64,000 bases of DNA from Elusimicrobiota bacterium (GCA_009773155.1 WOVA01000003.1:62001-126000), one strand, 5' to 3'. Shown: positions 10,158 through 20,579, counted from the first letter of the stretch. A program made the numbers and translations. The notes: generated by a model not told the origin, from the sequence alone.

Positions 10158-10760
10158 TCAGCGCGCGGGAAGGCCGGCCACCGCGTCGGCAGCCGCGCGC
10201 TCGGCCTCTTTGGCGAGCGGGGACTTGAGCATGTTCTGGACCAGCTTGACGGCCATCTGCTCCACGAAGGCCTTCCGGGCCTCGTCCCTGTCGAGGTAGA
10301 CCTTTACGTCGCGGCCGGTCCCCTCCCCCTCGTAAAGCACCTCGCCGTCGGCGGCCGAGACCAGCTTAAGACGCAGCTTGACGCTCTTGCGTACGACGAA
10401 ACCGAGGTTCTGAAAAGTGAAATCCTCAATGACGCCGTAGCAGAGCAGACCCGAACCCACGGCACGGCCGATTATCTCCGGCGTGGCCGAGGCCATCTGG
10501 CCCGCGTCGGTTATCCCTATCCCCTTGAGCCCCTCCATGACCGGCTCCCCCTGGATCAGGGAATAGCCCCTGGCGGCTATGCGCTCGGCGGCCAGCTTGT
10601 AGAGATAATCCTCGGCAGCCAGATCAACGGTCTCGTTCTCGAAAGGCAGCAGCGCCACGGGCTCGGCCGGCGGAGCGAAGCCGGGGGCGACGAAATAGGT
10701 CGGCTTCACCACGCAGGCGGCCAGCAGGAACGGGATAAGCAGGGCTTGGCGGAACCTCAT
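10158..10760 (-). CDS. DUF799/GNA1162-like lipoprotein
   Basis: Lipobox LLAACVV; VALLPFENETVDLAAEDYLY...LAAERIAARGY. Confidence 0.65.
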   Translation of the reverse strand: MRFRQALLIPFLLAACVVKPTYFVAPGFAPPAEPVALLPFENETVDLAAEDYLYKLAAERIAARGYSLIQGEPVMEGLKGIGITDAGQMASATPEIIGRAVGSGLLCYGVIEDFTFQNLGFVVRKSVKLRLKLVSAADGEVLYEGEGTGRDVKVYLDRDEARKAFVEQMAVKLVQNMLKSPLAKEAERAAADAVAGLPAR

Positions 10761-11812
10761 CTTATATATCTGAAAGCGACCTCTGAAGCTTCTATCCCGT
10801 CTATGACCAGCGAATCTCCGGCGGCGCGCAGTACCAGGCTGGCGAATTCCTCGGGGCTCATCTTGTCCGAATAGACGGCCAGTTCAGCCTCGCCTTCGGC
10901 GTAGGAGACCACCGCCACCCTCCGCACGGTGGATATGCCCTCCACGGCGGCGGCGAGCGAAGAAATAATGTCTATGCCGGGAGCGCCCGAAAACCTCAAT
11001 GTAAAGCCCCGGTCCTCTCCTTTAAGCCGGCCGCCCAGACGGGCGCCCAGTTCGCGGCCCAGCGCGGCGCCCGCCTCAGCCAGGGCTTTCGCCGCGGCGG
11101 CGTCGCGGTCCTGCCCCATCCCGGCGGCCGCTACGGAAAATTCGGCCAGATTACCGCCGCCGCGCGCGTCTATCACCACGGCGGAAGCCTCCGCGGAGGC
11201 CTGGGCCAGTCCCCCTCCCACGGCCGCATCGAGGGGGCGGATGGAGAACCTGACGCTGACGGCGGCCCTGGCGCCGGAAGCCGCGGCGCGGCCCGTGAGC
11301 GCGGCCGTGTCCTCGCCGGCCTGCGCCGGCACGAAAGAAGCGCCCATCGACGACAGCGCGGCGGCCCTGAAAGCCGTCTCGCCGCCCGCCCCGGAGTCGC
11401 CGGAGACCGCGAGCACCAGCCTCGGTCCCGCCGAGGAAGCAACGGAAGGGGCGACCGCGTGCCGCACCCTGTCTATATAGATCCAGACCCTGGCGCGCAG
11501 GGAGAGAAAGTTATCCATCCTCTTTTCGGAAAGTATCTTGCTCTTCCGGACATAGTAGGAATGCCTGGAGAGGACGGCGTCGACCGCGGCGGGGTCGTCG
11601 GAAAAAAGGGCGGCGGCTTTTTTAAGAGCCGCGCGCTCGGCCGCGGCCAGGGCCGGCGGCCGCGCGGAAGAGGGGTCCTTGCCGCCCGTGTCCGCGTAGC
11701 CCTCGGCCTCCACGGCCTCCAGGGGCCCGGCACCGCCGGAACGGCCGGCACCCGCGCAGGCGGCCAGCGCCGCCGCCATCGCCAGCGAAATAAATATCGG
11801 GGTTATTCTCAT
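10757..11812 (-). CDS. Putative lipoprotein (unknown; CsgG-associated)
   Basis: Lipobox AALAACAG; overlaps the next gene by 4 nt. Confidence 0.7.
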   Translation of the reverse strand: MRITPIFISLAMAAALAACAGAGRSGGAGPLEAVEAEGYADTGGKDPSSARPPALAAAERAALKKAAALFSDDPAAVDAVLSRHSYYVRKSKILSEKRMDNFLSLRARVWIYIDRVRHAVAPSVASSAGPRLVLAVSGDSGAGGETAFRAAALSSMGASFVPAQAGEDTAALTGRAAASGARAAVSVRFSIRPLDAAVGGGLAQASAEASAVVIDARGGGNLAEFSVAAAGMGQDRDAAAAKALAEAGAALGRELGARLGGRLKGEDRGFTLRFSGAPGIDIISSLAAAVEGISTVRRVAVVSYAEGEAELAVYSDKMSPEEFASLVLRAAGDSLVIDGIEASEVAFRYIR

Positions 11813-11829
11813 ATTCTTTGACCCTCCGG

Positions 11830-13749
11830 TTACAGTTGCGCCTTGACCTTATGCACGGGCAGGGCGAAATTGAAGCGGGCACCGTTGCCGGAAGGGGATT
11901 CCAGCCAGATCCTGCCCCCGTGCTTCTCTATGACCGACTTGGATATAGCCAGGCCGAGCCCGGTGCCGGGGACCTGGTTGACGCTGTTCTTGCCGCGGTA
12001 GAACTTCTCGAAAACGAGTTTCCTCTCCTCTTCCGGGATGCCGGGGCCGTCGTCCTCGATGGAAATGACGACGGCCTCACCCTTGTCCTGCCCGGTCACC
12101 TTGACGGTACAGCCCCGGCGCGAGAACTTTATGGCGTTTATCAGCAGGTTGTCTATGACCTGGGTTATCCAGCGGCTGTCGGCGTAGACGTCGGGAAGCT
12201 TACCCGCGAAACGGGATTCTATCTCGATCTCCTTCTCGCGCGCCTTGAGCAGCATATTGCCGATCGAATGCGAGACCAACTCCCGGATATTCACGGGCTG
12301 GAACTCCATCTCCACCTTGCCGTTGAGACGGGAGAAGTCGAGCAGGTTTGAGATCAGGTGCGTCAGGCGGTTGGCCGACTGGTCCACCACCGAGAGGAAA
12401 TTGGACTGCTGCTCGTTGAGGGAGCCCACCTCGCCGCTGAGTATGACGGAAACGAAGCCCTTTATGGTGGTAAGCGGCGTCTTCAGCTCGTGACTGACCG
12501 TGGAGAGGAACTCGTCCTTGAGCTTGTTGAGCTGGGCCAGTTCCTGTGCGGTGCGCGTGGCGTTCTCGTAGAGCGTGGTCATCTCTATTATCATCGCCAG
12601 CTCGTCGGCTATTATGGTAAGGAACTCCAGCTGGTCCGGCGTGAAGAAGTCGGGCTTGAGGCTGCCGACGCGCAGCACTCCTATCACGCGCTCGCCCAGG
12701 ACTATGGGGACGATCATGAGGGAGCGGATGTTCCAGAGCTTCGCGTGGTGGCCGATGACATCAGGGTCGTTCTGCGCGTCCGGGCTCATGAAAGGCTCCC
12801 GGTTGATGAAAGCGCGCACGGAGGCGGAGGAGGTGTTGGTTATCGGTATGCTGTAGAGGAGACGGTCGTCGTCGGGGATCCCGTAGGAGCCCGGGTGGGC
12901 TACCAGCTCGTTGCGGGAATCGTCGTAGAGCAGTACGGCCGCCACGTCGGCCTCGGCTATCTTGGCTACGATGTTGAGCACGGCCGAGCAGCCCAGGCTC
13001 ATGTCCTTCTCCACGCCGGTCGCCTTGGTGACCACCTCGTAGAGCGCCTTGCGCTCCTTGGCCCGCTGTATCAGCCTGGAGCCGGCGGCGTCGAGTTCCT
13101 GCAGTACCGCGGAAAGTTCTCCCTTGAGCTGCTCGGTCTCTTTCTTGAGCGCGAAATTCTTCTCGGCCATGCGCCACACGGAGTTAAGATAGGGCATCAG
13201 GAAGCGGAGATAAGGAAGGGCCTCCTCCACTTTCCGGGGGCTGGCATGGGCTAAGACCACGACGCGCCTGTACCCGCCGTGCGTGGGCATGAAAGGGCAG
13301 AGCAGGGCGGAGCCCATGCCGGCGAACAGGTCACCGGGCGGCGCCGGGTCCAGGGGCGCCTGGAAGAGGAACTCACCCTCGTTCACGCAGCGGTCCAGGG
13401 GCTCCCAGGCAAAGACGGCTCCCGCCGACTGGCCGCTGCGCTGTTCGCTGTAAAGGCCGGCCACGCGCCAACCCCCGCCGGACCGCTCGAAAGCGGCCAG
13501 GACGCCGCCGGCGAAAATGGCGTGCAGTTTTATGAAGTAGTATTCGGCTATATCGAGGTAGTGTTCCTGCGAGTCCGGGACCGAGGAATGCTCCAGCGAC
13601 TCGCGCGCGAACTCGGCGAAGCCGGAAAGTTCCTTTTCGGCCCGCCTTAGGCGGCGCTCGGCCGGCAGCAGGTAGCGGAATTTCAGGTACCACCAGGCGG
13701 CGAAAGCCAGGACGGCGCCGAGTGTCACTGAAGCGAGGAGGTCGTGCAT
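11830..13749 (-). CDS. Membrane-anchored GAF-domain sensor histidine kinase
   Basis: DEFLSTVSHELKTPLTTIKGF (H box), DDGPGIPEEERKLVFEKFYRG, GTGLGLAISKSVIEKHGG. Confidence 0.93.
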   Translation of the reverse strand: MHDLLASVTLGAVLAFAAWWYLKFRYLLPAERRLRRAEKELSGFAEFARESLEHSSVPDSQEHYLDIAEYYFIKLHAIFAGGVLAAFERSGGGWRVAGLYSEQRSGQSAGAVFAWEPLDRCVNEGEFLFQAPLDPAPPGDLFAGMGSALLCPFMPTHGGYRRVVVLAHASPRKVEEALPYLRFLMPYLNSVWRMAEKNFALKKETEQLKGELSAVLQELDAAGSRLIQRAKERKALYEVVTKATGVEKDMSLGCSAVLNIVAKIAEADVAAVLLYDDSRNELVAHPGSYGIPDDDRLLYSIPITNTSSASVRAFINREPFMSPDAQNDPDVIGHHAKLWNIRSLMIVPIVLGERVIGVLRVGSLKPDFFTPDQLEFLTIIADELAMIIEMTTLYENATRTAQELAQLNKLKDEFLSTVSHELKTPLTTIKGFVSVILSGEVGSLNEQQSNFLSVVDQSANRLTHLISNLLDFSRLNGKVEMEFQPVNIRELVSHSIGNMLLKAREKEIEIESRFAGKLPDVYADSRWITQVIDNLLINAIKFSRRGCTVKVTGQDKGEAVVISIEDDGPGIPEEERKLVFEKFYRGKNSVNQVPGTGLGLAISKSVIEKHGGRIWLESPSGNGARFNFALPVHKVKAQL

Positions 13750-13764
13750 GTGATCACTGTATCC

Positions 13765-15558
13765 CTACATCAGGTCCATCAGGAGCCGCACATAGGCGGA
13801 CGGGGACTTGAGGCTGTTGCTGCTCAGCCAGGCGTTCTTGACGGAGTAACTGCGCAGTATCTTCTCGGTTATATGCCTGAACTCGTTCTCTTGCGCGCCC
13901 AGAGCCGAGGAGGGCTGCGGGCCCAGTATTATCAGGCCGTTGACGGTCTTATCGGCCGTAAAATTGCCTATCCGGAAAGGCGTGCCGTAAAGTTCGTCCG
14001 GATCGTAGGATTCGGTGAAGACCTGGCTCCAGGCTACTGAGATGCCGAGTTCTTTGGCCCGGGCGGAGGCGCTGTAAAGTGCGAACTTGGCCTCCTTCTC
14101 GCAGCCCTTGGGGTAGAAGAGGCCCCATTTGAACCACTGGTTCTCTGCGGGCCGCCAGCCCATCGCCGAGCCGTAGTCCGCTTCGGAGACGGCGCCCGCG
14201 ATCGCGGTCTCGGAAATGCCGAGCAGCATATCCAGCAACTCCCTCTTGCCCGGCGAGGACATCGCGCTGCTCGCGTATTTCTCCAGCTTGCGCAGCTGCT
14301 CCAGCGTACGGGTCACGTCCCCGAAAGCCATCATCCTGTCCACGAAGATGCGGTTCAGTTCCTCGTCCGACAGACTGAAGCCCATCGAGGTCACCAGGCC
14401 CGAAAGGATGGTTTTATAGGCCGAGGCAGGCGGGACCTTGACGTCGACCATCCAGCCCTGCGAAAGCTGGAAGCCGAGCGAGTCCTCGAGCCCGGCCAGC
14501 GCCTTGGGCGGGAAGACGGAGGATACCACGATCTGCTTGTTGGCGGCCATGAACTCATTGAGCCACTTGGAGATATACTTCTTATTCTCCCCGGTGAGCA
14601 TCAGGAGATGAACGTCGTCGATGACGAGTCCCTTGATGTAGGAGAACATCTTGTCCAGTTTTTCTATGGAGCCGTCCTGGAGCGCCAGCTCAACCCCTTT
14701 GGAAAAGCGGATGCCGTCGGTGACGAACAGTTTGTCCTGGCCCAGTGCCGCCGAGAGCCCATAGGCGACGGAGTGCATAAAATGCGTCTTGCCGGTGCCC
14801 GGCACGCCAAAGACCAGCAGCGGGTTGTACATCGTGCCGGGACTCTCCACCACGGCCATGGCGGCCGCGTGGGCGAAGCGGTTATAGGAACCCGACTGCA
14901 GGTTCTCGAAGGTATAGGTCGGGATCAGGGGCATCTCGACCCCCCACTTGAGCCGGGTCCGGGAGGAGACCCCGGGCGGGGTCATGGGAACCGGGGCCTT
15001 GGCGGGCTCCGCCGGCTTCTCCTCTTTCTTCTCCTCCGGCGGCGGCGCGGCCGCCGGCGGCTTTATCCTGCCGCTGACCGTGGGCGGCGGACCGAAAGGC
15101 GCGGAAAATTTGGGCTTGTCGGCCGGCGGGGGCGCCGCAGGGGCCGCCTGAGGAGGCGGGGCCTGCACGGGAGGCTGCTGCGCGGCCGGAGCCGGAGCGG
15201 GCGCGGGAGCGGGAGCGGGAGCGGGAGCCAAAGGCGCCGATGCGGCGGCCGGCGCAGGCGCCGTCTGGGCCGCCGCCTGCGGGTTGAAAGTCCTGGCCGG
15301 CGCGGAAGAGCGCCTGGAAGTATCCTCTTTCTCCAGCTCCGCCACGACCTCCTTAAGCTTGGACATCGTGTCCGTCTCGAGCTTGGAGAGGTAGATAGTG
15401 AAGTTGAAGTCTCCGGAGGATTTCTCGGGACGCGAACAAACGCTGCCCAGTTTCTTGACGATGAAGAAGATGTCCTTCATCTCCCCCTTGATCATCAGCT
15501 TATGGCGGTCCTTGTTCTTGTCTATAGGCGCCGGCGCGACTTCCCACTTCTTTATCAT
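13765..15558 (-). CDS. DnaA-like AAA+ ATPase with Pro/Ala linker and novel C-terminal region
   Basis: TFENLQSGSYNRFAHAAAMAV...NPLLVFGVPGTGKTHFMHSVAY...GLVIDDVHLL; no DnaA domain IV recognised. Confidence 0.8.
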   Translation of the reverse strand: MIKKWEVAPAPIDKNKDRHKLMIKGEMKDIFFIVKKLGSVCSRPEKSSGDFNFTIYLSKLETDTMSKLKEVVAELEKEDTSRRSSAPARTFNPQAAAQTAPAPAAASAPLAPAPAPAPAPAPAPAAQQPPVQAPPPQAAPAAPPPADKPKFSAPFGPPPTVSGRIKPPAAAPPPEEKKEEKPAEPAKAPVPMTPPGVSSRTRLKWGVEMPLIPTYTFENLQSGSYNRFAHAAAMAVVESPGTMYNPLLVFGVPGTGKTHFMHSVAYGLSAALGQDKLFVTDGIRFSKGVELALQDGSIEKLDKMFSYIKGLVIDDVHLLMLTGENKKYISKWLNEFMAANKQIVVSSVFPPKALAGLEDSLGFQLSQGWMVDVKVPPASAYKTILSGLVTSMGFSLSDEELNRIFVDRMMAFGDVTRTLEQLRKLEKYASSAMSSPGKRELLDMLLGISETAIAGAVSEADYGSAMGWRPAENQWFKWGLFYPKGCEKEAKFALYSASARAKELGISVAWSQVFTESYDPDELYGTPFRIGNFTADKTVNGLIILGPQPSSALGAQENEFRHITEKILRSYSVKNAWLSSNSLKSPSAYVRLLMDLM

Positions 15559-15566
15559 GTCTTGTC

Positions 15567-17306
15567 TCAAGGCTTAAGTATCAGGTCGAGCACCGAATCA
15601 AGCGCGGACGTCAGGTTGAAATTGTCCTGCGAGAAATGGCGGAAGAACGAACCCGACGAGCCGAAAGCGTTCTCTATATCGTAAAGGGCCTCCTGCGCGA
15701 CGGAGCCCACGCATATCAGCCCGGCCGCGCCCGCTTCGGAGACCAGCCGCTGGGCAACGGCGCCGCGCATATCGTCCCCGCAGGGCTTTACGAAGGCCCG
15801 TTTTATGAACATGGGCCGGCTCTCGGATTTAAGACAGATGGCGTCCAGCGTGGCTAGTACGTCCGCGCAGAATTTATCCTCCCCTGACGCGTACATGAAG
15901 GCCAGCGTCTTGACCCGGGATTTGTCCACCGTGTCCGGGGGTTCCATGGCGGCCAGTTCGGGCAGCGAAGCCCCGGCCTTCGTTCTTGAGGTGGCGGAGG
16001 GATCGCCGCCCTGGTAGACCAGGGTCTCCTCCCCGCCGGGCGTCCCCGGGCCCTGCCCGGGGCCGAAGACCACCGTTTTCTCCCCGGCTGTTTCGCCGGA
16101 GGAGGCTGCCGTAATGGCTTCTATCGGCGACTCGAAAGGGGTGTCGGACCTGGGCCCGGGCGAAAGGCCGCCGGGCTGCTGGTCAGGGGCGCCGACGCTC
16201 AGTTGGGGCTCTCCGACGCTCAACTGAGGGTCTTCGACAACCGCGGCCTGCTCCGCCGGCTGCTCCGCGGCAGGGGCCGACTGCTCTTCCGGCATGGAGA
16301 ACTGGGGCTCAAGGCTTATCCCGCCAGACTGGAACTCGGCGGCCGGCGCCGCCGTCTCCTGAATGGCCGGTTCGGGCTGTTCCACGGGCTCCGGGGCCGG
16401 GAATGGTGGTGCCATTGCCTCCGGCGCTTCGACGGAAGGAGTTTCCGGTTCCTGCGCGTCATCGGTGCCGGGGATCACGAAAGCGCTCTCGAACGCTTTA
16501 AGGTCGTCGCCTGAAGGGAGGGCTTCCTGCGCGTCAGGGGTTTTGGCCTCCGGCTCGGGCTGTTCCGCGGCCGGCTCCGGGAATTCGAAAGGCGAATCCA
16601 TCTTTACCGTGGCATCGAAAGCCGGCGGCTGTTCCGGAACGGCGTCCCCGGCCGGCAGGGATCCGGGAGTCTCCTCCGCGGGTTTCACCTGGTCATCCTG
16701 ACGTTTTTCTTCCATCTCTCCCCCTTGATCTTTGATTTTTTGGGCGGACGGTACTGGGACACCATGCCGCATGGTGTCCCCCGCTGATACACCATTCAGC
16801 ACGATGTCCCCGGCGGACAGCTGCAGAAGTGCGTCTATGTCCGGCACCCCGAAATCCCCGCTCTGATCGAAATAATCCCGCGGCTTATCGGCGGCTTCAG
16901 GCGCGGGAACGGGAGCGGGAACAGTCTCCGGGGCCGGCACGGCCGCGGCCGGCGGCTCCGGGGCAAACTCGAAATTATATTCCTCGCCGGAAAGGTCCGG
17001 CTCGGGGTCTGGCTGCGGTTCGGACTCCGGCAGCACATAGGCCGAAGCCGCTATGCCGGCCATTTCCTCCGGCTCCAGCCGTATCGTCTCGTCCTGACGG
17101 ACCTGCTCCGCCTGGGGAGCGGGTTGATCCTCGGCCTCCCGCCTTATCCTGGAAAAATCCACGGGGCGGGTCTCGGGCATCTTTATGTCCGAGAGAATGG
17201 CCGGCATCCTGTTGAGCAGGCCGTTGAGGTCCGAGAGTATCTCCTCGATGGATTCTTTCTCGCCGTCTTTGTCGGGTTTATCCATAGTAAAGACCCCGCC
17301 CGCCAT
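15567..17306 (-). CDS. Pro/Glu-rich protein of unknown function with conserved-looking C-terminal domain
   Basis: Long uninterrupted ORF, low-complexity acidic linker, globular C-terminus; ends 8 nt before the DnaA-like gene. Alternative start at 17285. Confidence 0.75.
   Translation of the reverse strand: MAGGVFTMDKPDKDGEKESIEEILSDLNGLLNRMPAILSDIKMPETRPVDFSRIRREAEDQPAPQAEQVRQDETIRLEPEEMAGIAASAYVLPESEPQPDPEPDLSGEEYNFEFAPEPPAAAVPAPETVPAPVPAPEAADKPRDYFDQSGDFGVPDIDALLQLSAGDIVLNGVSAGDTMRHGVPVPSAQKIKDQGGEMEEKRQDDQVKPAEETPGSLPAGDAVPEQPPAFDATVKMDSPFEFPEPAAEQPEPEAKTPDAQEALPSGDDLKAFESAFVIPGTDDAQEPETPSVEAPEAMAPPFPAPEPVEQPEPAIQETAAPAAEFQSGGISLEPQFSMPEEQSAPAAEQPAEQAAVVEDPQLSVGEPQLSVGAPDQQPGGLSPGPRSDTPFESPIEAITAASSGETAGEKTVVFGPGQGPGTPGGEETLVYQGGDPSATSRTKAGASLPELAAMEPPDTVDKSRVKTLAFMYASGEDKFCADVLATLDAICLKSESRPMFIKRAFVKPCGDDMRGAVAQRLVSEAGAAGLICVGSVAQEALYDIENAFGSSGSFFRHFSQDNFNLTSALDSVLDLILKP
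16756..16780. repeat. 27-bp palindrome family, copy in Pro/Glu-rich protein gene
   Basis: gggacaccatgccgcatggtgtccc; encodes GDTMRHGVP. Confidence 0.93.
16785..16811. repeat. Degenerate adjacent copy of the palindrome family
   Basis: gatacaccattcagcacgatgtcccc; encodes GDIVLNGVS directly before GDTMRHGVP. Confidence 0.7.
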
Positions 17307-17404
17307 GGGCGGACGCGCTTAATCCTATTATTCTAATAATAATTACAGATCAATGCAAAGGCCAGGCTTTCCGGCGCGGCAGGGGACCGGAGAACAACGG
17401 CGGC

Positions 17405-18643
17405 TCAAAGCGCTTCCCCGGAGCAGGCGCCGCCCCGGGCGGCGGTAACCCGGCAGCGCAGCAGCCGGCCAACAGGCGCGGCGGGGATATCCACCTCCAG
17501 GAAATTGGACGCCAGTGCCCGGGAACGCCCTGCCTTGGACGAGAGGGACAGCACCTCCAGCTCCCGGCCCAGCATGGAAGCGGCGAAAGCGGAGCGCAGC
17601 TCCAGGTCCAGGGCCCGCAGCGCGGCCGAGCGCCTTTTGACCGTCGCCGGGGGCAGCGGCTTCAGCGCGGCCGCGCGGGTGCCGGGCCGGGCCGAGAAAC
17701 TAAAGACGTGCAGTCCCGAGAGGCCGCATGAGCGGACGAATTCCAGAGACTCTCCGAACTCCTTCTCCGTTTCGGAGGGATAGCCGGCTATGATATCGGC
17801 GTAAAGGCCCGCCGAAGGGAAGAAAGAGCGTATCTCCTCCAGCCGGCCCCGGTAATAAGTCGTATCGTAGTTGCGGCCCATCGCCCGCAGGACGGCGTCG
17901 GAGCCCGACTGCAGCGGGATATGGAAATAATCGCAGAAACGGCCGCCGGCAGCGGCCAGAGCGCGCAGCAGCGGCGCGTTTATCTCGCCCGGTTCTATCG
18001 ACGAGAAACGGACGCGGAAAGAGCCGGGCAGGGCGAAGAGTTCCGAAACGAGGGCCGCCAGGTCCGCGCCGGTCTCGGGGCAGCGGTAGATGCCCAGCCG
18101 CGTGCCGCATAGAACGATCTCGGCGAAACCGGCCGAAACCAGCTTCTCTATTTCGGACACGGCGGACTTGAGCGGCTTGGAAGACATCTTATTGCGGGCG
18201 AGATTCACAAGGCAGTAGGAGCATTTGAGGTCGCAGCCCTCCTGCACCTTCACGAAGGCGCGGGCCCGGCCCTTGAATCCTTCGACGGAGAAGAAGTCCT
18301 CCTTCGGAGGCGCGCCGCAGACCAGCGAGGGGATCTTCTCCTTGTCGGCGTTGGTGAAAACCGAGGCTTTCGGGACGGCGGCGAGGATCTTCTTCGGCTC
18401 GAGCGTGGCCAGGCAGCCCGTCACGGCGATGGCGGCGGCGGGATTGGCGGCGGCGGTCTTTTTCAGGAAAGCGAGACAGTCCCGGTCGGCCCTGGCCGTT
18501 ACCGAGCAGGTGTTGACCACTACGAGGTCCGCCTCTTCCGGCGTCGCCGCCGCGCAATGGCCCAGCGCGGCGAACCTGGCGCGGAGGCTCTCGCTCTCCA
18601 CCTGGTTCACCCTGCATCCCACCGTCTTGAAATATACTTTCAC
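17405..18643 (-). CDS. mtaB: tRNA (t6A37) methylthiotransferase MtaB-like radical SAM protein
   Basis: TVGCRVNQVESE, VKVQEGCDLKCSYCLVNLARN, GYPSETEKEF. Confidence 0.9.
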   Translation of the reverse strand: MKVYFKTVGCRVNQVESESLRARFAALGHCAAATPEEADLVVVNTCSVTARADRDCLAFLKKTAAANPAAAIAVTGCLATLEPKKILAAVPKASVFTNADKEKIPSLVCGAPPKEDFFSVEGFKGRARAFVKVQEGCDLKCSYCLVNLARNKMSSKPLKSAVSEIEKLVSAGFAEIVLCGTRLGIYRCPETGADLAALVSELFALPGSFRVRFSSIEPGEINAPLLRALAAAGGRFCDYFHIPLQSGSDAVLRAMGRNYDTTYYRGRLEEIRSFFPSAGLYADIIAGYPSETEKEFGESLEFVRSCGLSGLHVFSFSARPGTRAAALKPLPPATVKRRSAALRALDLELRSAFAASMLGRELEVLSLSSKAGRSRALASNFLEVDIPAAPVGRLLRCRVTAARGGACSGEAL

Positions 18644-19464
18644 TTCAGCGACTCGCCGGCGCAGGCGAGGACGGCCGCGGCGGAGGCGGCGGCGGTCTCG
18701 GCGCGCAGCACCGTCGGTCCCAGCGTGAAGAACTCCGCGCCCTTGCGCTTCGCCAGGTCCAGTTCGTCCGGAGAAAAACCGCCTTCAGGACCTATAAAGA
18801 CCAGGACTTCCGCGCCCTTCTCAAGCCCCGCCGCTATCGCGGTCAGCGGCTTCGCGTCTTTTCCCGGAGCGCCGATCAGCTTACGGCCGGGCAGTTCCAG
18901 CAGCTCGTGAAAATGCGCCGGCGGCAGCACCGCCGGCAGGTCGCCGCGCTCGCACTGCTCGGCGGCGGAAAGTATTATGCCCTCGTAGCGCTCGCGCCGC
19001 CGCTCCCATTCCTCGTCGAGCCGGCCGGTCGCAGAGCTCGGAACAGCGGCACTGCCGCCACAGGTGTCGGAGGCTATGCCGACGACCCCGGCACCGACAG
19101 CGGGCAATGCCGCCCTGATCCGGCCGGCCTGCGCCCGCTCGGAGAAGAAGGGCCTGAACTCCGCGGCGCCGGCTTCCGTGGCGTGGCGCAGCGTCTCCTC
19201 CAGCGCGGCCCGGGCGGCGAGCGCGTGGCAGATGACGGTCCTGAACGCCGGCGGCGACCAGGGCAGCGGACCCGTCACGCGGCCCGAGACCGAGCGGCCC
19301 ACCGCCTCCAGTTCGGCCAGGAAGCGGCCGCCCGCGCCGTCGAAGACCTTTATCGTATCGCCGGGCCTGGCGCGCAGGGCGCGCGAAAGATGCTCGGCCG
19401 CGTCCCCCCCGAGGAGGAAGCGGCCGTTATTAATGGAGCCGGGCGGCAGGTAATGCTGGCTCAT
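18640..19464 (-). CDS. rsmE: 16S rRNA (uracil1498-N3)-methyltransferase RsmE-like
   Basis: [40 protein letters not shown]. Confidence 0.9.
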   Translation of the reverse strand: MSQHYLPPGSINNGRFLLGGDAAEHLSRALRARPGDTIKVFDGAGGRFLAELEAVGRSVSGRVTGPLPWSPPAFRTVICHALAARAALEETLRHATEAGAAEFRPFFSERAQAGRIRAALPAVGAGVVGIASDTCGGSAAVPSSATGRLDEEWERRRERYEGIILSAAEQCERGDLPAVLPPAHFHELLELPGRKLIGAPGKDAKPLTAIAAGLEKGAEVLVFIGPEGGFSPDELDLAKRKGAEFFTLGPTVLRAETAAASAAAVLACAGESLK

Positions 19465-20579
19465 TTGAATATTTTCTTAAAGAAACCGTTCTCCGGCTCC
19501 CGCTCGTCGGGCCGGTGGCCTTCCTCCCGGAAACTGCGGCCGAGCTCTTCGAAAAGCTCCCTCTGCTTGGGAGTGAGGTCGGTCGGGATATCCACCCGGA
19601 CGCGCACCAGCAGGTCGCCGCGCTTGCGGCCGCCGGGCTCAGGCATTCCCTTGCCGGACACGCGGAACAACCGGCCGTGCTGGGTGCCGTGCGGCACTTC
19701 AAGAGGAGTCTTGCCGCCCTCTATGACCGGTACCTCGACGGAAGAGCCCAGCGCCGCCTGGTCCACGCTAAGCCCGCAGGTGTATATCAGGTCCGCGCCG
19801 TCGCGCTCGAAATGGGAATGATGCTTGAAGGTTATCTGGACGTACAGGTCGCCGCCGGGGGCGCCGCGGCCGCCCGCGTCGCCGGCGCCGGCCACCCGCA
19901 GGGTGGCGCCCTCGCCCACGCCCGCCGGCACCTTTATGTGAAGCGTCACCTTCTTGCGGCCCTTCCCCGACCCGCCGCAGTCGCGGCACGGTACGGAGAT
20001 GACCTCGCCCTGGCCGCCGCAGTCGGGGCAGGTCTGGCTGAAAGAGAAGAACCCCTGCGCGTACTGGACGCGCCCGGCGCCGCGGCAAGTGGAACATTTT
20101 TTCGTTCCCGTCTTCGGCTTCGCGCCGGTGCCGCCGCAGGCGTCGCAGACCTCGCTGCGCTCAAAGGTGACGGGGACCTTCACGCCGCTGAAAGCCTCTT
20201 CCAGCGTGAGTTCGGCGGTGTACTTGAGGTCCGCGCCGCGCCTTGAGCGCTGCCGCCCCCCTCCGCCGCCCTGGAAGAAATTGTCGAAGATGTCGCCGAA
20301 GATATCGCCCAGGTCGGCGTTCTGGAAGCCACCGAAGCCGTGGCCTCCTCCGCCCTTAAGCCCCTCGGCGCCGAACTGGTCGTACACGCGCCGCTTGTCG
20401 GGCTTGGAGAGCACCTCGTAAGCCTCGCCTATCTCTTTGAAACTGGCCTCGGACTCCTTGTTGTCCGGGTTCCGGTCCGGATGGTACTTGAGCGCCAGCT
20501 TGCGGAAAGCGGTCTTTATTTCCTCGTCGGAGGCGTTGCGGGCCACGCCCAGCGTGCGGTAATAATCTTGTGATGCCAT
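19461..20579 (-). CDS. dnaJ: Chaperone DnaJ
   Basis: J domain [10 protein letters not shown]; four CxxCxGxG-type zinc motifs. Confidence 0.97.
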   Translation of the reverse strand: MASQDYYRTLGVARNASDEEIKTAFRKLALKYHPDRNPDNKESEASFKEIGEAYEVLSKPDKRRVYDQFGAEGLKGGGGHGFGGFQNADLGDIFGDIFDNFFQGGGGGRQRSRRGADLKYTAELTLEEAFSGVKVPVTFERSEVCDACGGTGAKPKTGTKKCSTCRGAGRVQYAQGFFSFSQTCPDCGGQGEVISVPCRDCGGSGKGRKKVTLHIKVPAGVGEGATLRVAGAGDAGGRGAPGGDLYVQITFKHHSHFERDGADLIYTCGLSVDQAALGSSVEVPVIEGGKTPLEVPHGTQHGRLFRVSGKGMPEPGGRKRGDLLVRVRVDIPTDLTPKQRELFEELGRSFREEGHRPDEREPENGFFKKIFK

